Shown piece by piece: positions 6,520-9,435 of a stretch of DNA of 9,435 bases. The stretch is from CAYUIS01 sp964444825 (GTDB lineage Bacteria; Chloroflexota; Anaerolineae; B4-G1). The position numbers and the translations under genes are program-made. The notes below the pieces were generated by a model. It did not search any database, was not told the DNA's origin, and was given only the letters and a program-made list of their open reading frames with translations. Positions within the stretch are counted from its first letter, which is position 1, and each line of letters begins with the position of its first letter. Location of the stretch: positions 1 through 9,435 of the forward strand of contig CAYUIS010000170.1 in assembly GCA_964444825.1 (NCBI GenBank). Reading direction: 5' to 3'.

Positions 6520-8121
6520 GGGAGTTGCCCGAGACCTGGTCATAACTCGGAACGCCCCAGCCGGAGGGCGATCCCTTGGCCGGAATTGAGCGGTTCGCCC
6601 CGTCGGAACGCGGACGAGCACGTCGCTGTCAGCAGCAGCGGCGTCCACACCACCCGTGTCGTCACCTACAGCTACGATCCATTAAATCGCCTGATAGAGG
6701 CCAACTACTCGTCAGGTGAATCCTTTACCTACCAGTATGACGGGGTCGGCAATCGCACGGTGATGACCACTACAGAGGGTACGACCACGTACGGGTACGA
6801 CGCCGCCAATCGCTTGACATCGGTGGGTGGTGTGTCGTATACTTGGGATGCACGGGGGAACCTCAGCAGCGACGGTGTCTTTACCTACACCTACAATGCA
6901 GCAAGCCGGATGGTGCGTGCGGAGAGTGTGACCGTGACCCTGGTGTATACCTACAATACCCAAGGGTTGCGTGTGAAACAATCTGTGGATGGAGACGAGA
7001 CTACCTTTGCCTGGGATTGGGCTTCTGGGATACCGGAGATGCTGAGTGAGGGTGGCAATCTGTATCTCGTGGGCAACGAGACGCTGGGTCAGTGGGATGG
7101 TGCTGTGTGGGCCTTCTACCTGCCCGATGCCCTGGGCTCCATACGGCAGGGGAGCGACGGAACAGGCGCGGTGACGGACGCCCGCGAGTGGACGCCGTTT
7201 GGGGTGGAGGTAGGTACGGCGCACGAGGGATTGGGGTATACGGGGGAGTGGCAGAACACTTACACGAACCACTTTGGGGTGCTGTATCTCCGCGCTCGCT
7301 GGTATCAGCCTCAGACCGGCCGCTTTTTCAGCCCAGATCCGATTATACCCGATTTCCACAATCCTCAAAGCAGCAATCGCTACCTCTATGCCCTCGCGAA
7401 CCCTGTCAACTTCATCGATCCTACCGGCCTAGTGCCGTACATTCCGCCAGAACCACCTAATCATCGCGATCTGACATACTGGCTCTACAAGGAGATCAGC
7501 ACCAACGCCAACGGTTACTACGCACAACGTATCCACACCTTGTTAGCAAGCACTGATCCGACCGACCAGGCAAGGGCCTATCTTGCCTGGGTCTTTTTGG
7601 TCAGAAACAGGGCCAAATGGGATTTTAAGCACCGCATTCTAGAAGAACTTGACAAGAGCATCGTCCTACGTCACAGTGATGGTTACCGATGGTACGAGTG
7701 GTCGGTACCGGGCAACATCCACTATGCCTTCGTCGGTCGGGCAGCAGGCTTTTCCGGCTTTGCATTGCATGCTGGCGCGGGGTATGCCGAGATCAAGGAT
7801 CCAGGTCATGTCAAGGCTGGCGAAGCGTGCTGCCCATCCTTCTGCAAGTTTGGGGTTGAGCCGATTCCTTACTTTGTCTGCTTCAAGTTGGGTTGCTACT
7901 ACTTCAACCCAGACTGGCGGCAGACGGCCTTTGATGACCCAGCAGATTGGTTGAACGTGGAGTTCGGTGTCCAGCGGACCTCTTGGACGAAAATGGCAAG
8001 TTATCAACTGATCCGATCTTTGAGATCGCGGATGGTGGGAGCAGAGGTCATTGATCCTGCGAGCGGACTCTCTGCAGTTCTACTCACAGGCGGAAGTAGA
8101 CCAACGGCGAAGTATCGTTGA
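6505..8121 (+). CDS. N-terminally truncated RHS/YD-repeat protein with C-terminal polymorphic toxin domain (type 44-like)
   Basis: The open frame has 538 codons, but only residues from about 48 (nt 6646) look like protein; the first 47 give no family resemblance, the only upstream start is a TTG without a ribosome site, and that stretch holds the divergent operon promoter. YD repeats: TYSYDPLNRL (54-63), TYQYDGVGNR (75-84), YGYDAANRL (96-104), YTWDARGNL (112-120). The RHS core runs about 205-308: YLPDALGSIRQ, LYLRARWYQPQTGRFFSPDP, NRYLYALANPVNFIDPTG, ending in the usual PxxxxDPxG junction. The variable tip is 309-538: KWDFKH (371-376), GNIHYAFVGRAAGF (403-416), LHAGAGYAEI (421-430), DDPADWLNVEFGV (477-489). 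This order resembles polymorphic toxin type 44, a predicted RNase family. Full RHS proteins exceed 1000 residues and are exported, so this is a displaced tip, a silent cassette, or a pseudogene. An intact gene with a misread start is less likely. Confidence 0.75.
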   Translation: MVGCQGSCPRPGHNSERPSRRAIPWPELSGSPRRNADEHVAVSSSGVHTTRVVTYSYDPLNRLIEANYSSGESFTYQYDGVGNRTVMTTTEGTTTYGYDAANRLTSVGGVSYTWDARGNLSSDGVFTYTYNAASRMVRAESVTVTLVYTYNTQGLRVKQSVDGDETTFAWDWASGIPEMLSEGGNLYLVGNETLGQWDGAVWAFYLPDALGSIRQGSDGTGAVTDAREWTPFGVEVGTAHEGLGYTGEWQNTYTNHFGVLYLRARWYQPQTGRFFSPDPIIPDFHNPQSSNRYLYALANPVNFIDPTGLVPYIPPEPPNHRDLTYWLYKEISTNANGYYAQRIHTLLASTDPTDQARAYLAWVFLVRNRAKWDFKHRILEELDKSIVLRHSDGYRWYEWSVPGNIHYAFVGRAAGFSGFALHAGAGYAEIKDPGHVKAGEACCPSFCKFGVEPIPYFVCFKLGCYYFNPDWRQTAFDDPADWLNVEFGVQRTSWTKMASYQLIRSLRSRMVGAEVIDPASGLSAVLLTGGSRPTAKYR

Positions 8122-8149
8122 AGACGTTGTCTTCGAGTCGAGGATCTAT

Positions 8150-9109
8150 ATGTGGGAAATACTGGTCAGAAACAGCAAGGTGGTGATCGCAATCGCTGCT
8201 ATTCTGGTTGTCGCGGTGCTTGTTGGTGTATTCTGTGTGCATGACAACACTCTATTTGGAAAAAACGAATACAGCGCAGATGATTATGGCTACATTACAC
8301 GCAACAGCATTCTCTTGCGCACAGATAGGATGATCTATGAAAAAGATGATTTCATAGTAGGGATGTTGGTCAACCTATCCTCACACCCAATAGAGATCAG
8401 GAGTGACGAACCGTTGATCTATGTGCTATCTGAATTTGGTTGGTTGCCGCCAATGGGAACTATTTGGACCATGCTGTCATATCCTAACGCACTAGAGAGA
8501 GGTTGGGTTCAGCCCGGCAGCGCTGTACCCGTCATAATGGATTTCTTCCAAGTGAAAACGTTCTCGGAACTGCCAAGATGGAGAATGCTGGAACAGCAGT
8601 ATTTCTACAACGGAGAGGAGTACGTCGTCTATTCAAATGAGCTGGTATTCAGTGAATCTAGCCAACCGTCGCGTTTCCAGACGCCTCCGCAAGACCTTGT
8701 CAATACGTGGAGCATTCGCGCAGAAGTTGTAGAGCCCTACGTAGTCTCGTTAACCAATAACACAAAAACAGCCATATGGTTCGCCCCGGTCTGCTTCGAA
8801 GTCGAGCCAGATTACCCGACTGACTACGCTTCACACGCAATACTACAGCGACAGAGCGACGAAGGAACATGGCAGGTCTTACGCCCCGACAGAGCGGATT
8901 GTGAGGGTCTCAGCGCTCCCATCCGTATAGGACCTAGAAGGACAGAGCAGCTTTTCGTTGGAGAAGGATATCTTCCCCTAGATGAGCTTGAAGCAGGCAT
9001 ATACCGGTGGCACCTGGTCAACTACATCGATCCGTTCCCTGAATGCAATGCTCAGCCAGGCTGTTATCTGAGCGGGGCTCATCTGTTTACCGAGACTTTC
9101 GAGTGGTGA
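8150..9109 (+). CDS. Single-pass membrane protein with two Ig-like beta-sandwich domains; candidate partner of the RHS tip
   Basis: A 319-residue protein of no family I can name with certainty. A short N-terminus MWEILVRNSK is followed by one hydrophobic helix (about residues 11-30), then an extracytoplasmic region. Two similar beta-rich segments follow: about 48-170, ending in YVVYSNELVF, and about 188-319 with VVSLTNNTKTAIWF, an EGTWQVL strand, a loop of GPRRTEQLFV type and EAGIYRWHLV. That pattern recalls the bacterial Ig-like domains (Big_14 type) of cell-surface proteins. I place the start at ATG 8150: GAGG at 8140-8143 is six bases upstream, and the frame's earlier ATG (8051) lies inside the RHS coding region. 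It begins 28 bp after the RHS stop, the place of an immunity gene. It has five Cys, one in the membrane helix. Composition is AT-richer than the operon (about 42% GC at 8281-8340 against about 68% at 1681-1740). Confidence 0.7.
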   Translation: MWEILVRNSKVVIAIAAILVVAVLVGVFCVHDNTLFGKNEYSADDYGYITRNSILLRTDRMIYEKDDFIVGMLVNLSSHPIEIRSDEPLIYVLSEFGWLPPMGTIWTMLSYPNALERGWVQPGSAVPVIMDFFQVKTFSELPRWRMLEQQYFYNGEEYVVYSNELVFSESSQPSRFQTPPQDLVNTWSIRAEVVEPYVVSLTNNTKTAIWFAPVCFEVEPDYPTDYASHAILQRQSDEGTWQVLRPDRADCEGLSAPIRIGPRRTEQLFVGEGYLPLDELEAGIYRWHLVNYIDPFPECNAQPGCYLSGAHLFTETFEW

Positions 9110-9115
9110 GGCGAG

Positions 9116-9265
9116 ATGAGGGCGCGACTGCCTTCGCCTGTGATCAAAAACTCGAGCATATCAGAGAGGTTAGGTAGCAAAGCGAACAGAAAGCAGAAGA
9201 GGATGGTCAACCCATTCTATTTGGCCGGGATTGGCCCTATTTCGATCAAAGAGAGTGGTCTATAA
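9116..9265 (+). CDS. Possible small protein of 49 residues (doubtful)
   Basis: An ATG frame starting seven bases after the preceding stop, with GAGG at 9108-9111 only four bases upstream. The product is basic and short, without a recognised domain (central part KANRKQKRM). The stop lies inside the inverted repeat at 9256-9275. It could be chance or a remnant; only length, position and a weak ribosome site support it. Confidence 0.15.
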   Translation: MRARLPSPVIKNSSISERLGSKANRKQKRMVNPFYLAGIGPISIKESGL

Positions 9266-9275
9266 CACTAGACCA
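9256..9275. terminator. Inverted repeat, possible bidirectional terminator
   Basis: Perfect 7-bp arms TGGTCTA (9256-9262) and TAGACCA (9269-9275) around a six-base loop. It lies 146 bp after the end of the plus-strand membrane-protein gene. On the minus strand the stem is followed by a pyrimidine-rich CTCTCTTTG; on the plus strand by GCCTTGTCTC. Neither is a clean T-run, so termination is possible but weak; a protein-binding palindrome is an alternative. Confidence 0.35.
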
Positions 9276-9435
9276 GCCTTGTCTCGAACTGTCAAACCAT
9301 CTCTACATCCTGCTCGACCAGCGCCAGGATACCGGTACGCAGCTGTGCTGGCCGAAAAACCTTTCCGCTCGGTAATCGGTCGTGAAAAAAGCGAAACTCG
9401 CTGTTCCTGGCAGCGGTGAAAATGGGGAGGGCAGT
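9266..9435. other. Right-hand tail with no supported gene
   Basis: A minus-strand frame is open from the right edge to a TGA at 9292-9294 (47 residues, ending ALVEQDVEMV), which could be the C-terminus of a gene lying outside, convergent with the plus-strand genes. A competing plus-strand frame is also open here, and GGGGAGGG at 9424-9431 could be the ribosome site of a plus-strand gene starting just beyond the window. Nothing in either frame is recognisable, so I do not call a gene. Confidence 0.3.

Noticed and set aside
8051..8149. Extension of the membrane-protein gene to the ATG at 8051
   Set aside because: It lies largely inside the RHS coding region without a good ribosome site, and would put a charged 33-residue tail before the membrane helix; ATG 8150 has GAGG at proper spacing.
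1..9435. CRISPR array, tRNA or rRNA genes, insertion sequence
   Set aside because: No regularly spaced direct repeats, cloverleaf-like sequence, rRNA segment or transposase was seen on reading both strands.

Overview
The window is GC-rich and has two parts. On the minus strand, six tightly spaced genes (about 6409 down to position 1) form one sugar operon. On the plus strand (about 6505-9109) lie the broken-off C-terminal end of an RHS/YD-repeat polymorphic toxin and a membrane-anchored partner gene. The organism is probably a bacterium of the Chloroflexota (Anaerolineae-like). I infer this from the style of the RHS core, the high GC content and the type of sugar enzymes; no marker gene in the window settles it.

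The operon reads, in order of transcription: a DUF4432/galactose-mutarotase-like sugar epimerase (6409-5312); a fusion of an HxGH cytidylyltransferase-type nucleotidyltransferase and a GHMP sugar kinase (5244-4102); a homologue of plant GDP-mannose 3,5-epimerase with its catalytic Cys, Tyr and two Lys (4074-3103); L-fucose isomerase FucI (3065-1245); a PIG-L/LmbE-type zinc deacetylase (1169-432); and a rhamnulokinase-type FGGY kinase that runs off the left edge (404-1). The gaps are 27-75 bp and nearly every gene has a good Shine-Dalgarno sequence. A consensus-like promoter (TTGACA, 16 bp, TAACAT) lies about 80-110 bp upstream of the first gene.

The operon combines two kinds of chemistry. Mutarotase, FucI and the FGGY kinase form a catabolic route for a 6-deoxy-hexose such as L-fucose (free sugar, ketose, ketose 1-phosphate). 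The kinase-nucleotidyltransferase fusion and the GDP-mannose 3,5-epimerase homologue are the steps needed to activate a free sugar to a nucleotide sugar and change its stereochemistry (GDP-L-galactose in plants; L-galactose is L-fucose plus a 6-hydroxyl). Whether these are one pathway or two cannot be decided from sequence, but the combination is the most interesting part of the window.

The plus-strand part starts just beyond the operon promoter. The RHS frame has convincing homology only from about 6646. It has no credible start codon or ribosome site, and its extreme 5' end overlaps the operon promoter, so it looks like a displaced RHS tip. Its C-terminal domain resembles polymorphic toxin type 44 (a predicted RNase family) with a cysteine-rich insert. 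The next gene (8150-9109) has its own ribosome site and is visibly AT-richer than the operon. It encodes a single-pass membrane protein with what look like two beta-sandwich (bacterial Ig-like) domains; it occupies the immunity-gene position but is not a recognised immunity family. The last 326 bp hold a 7-bp inverted repeat and only doubtful coding sequence.
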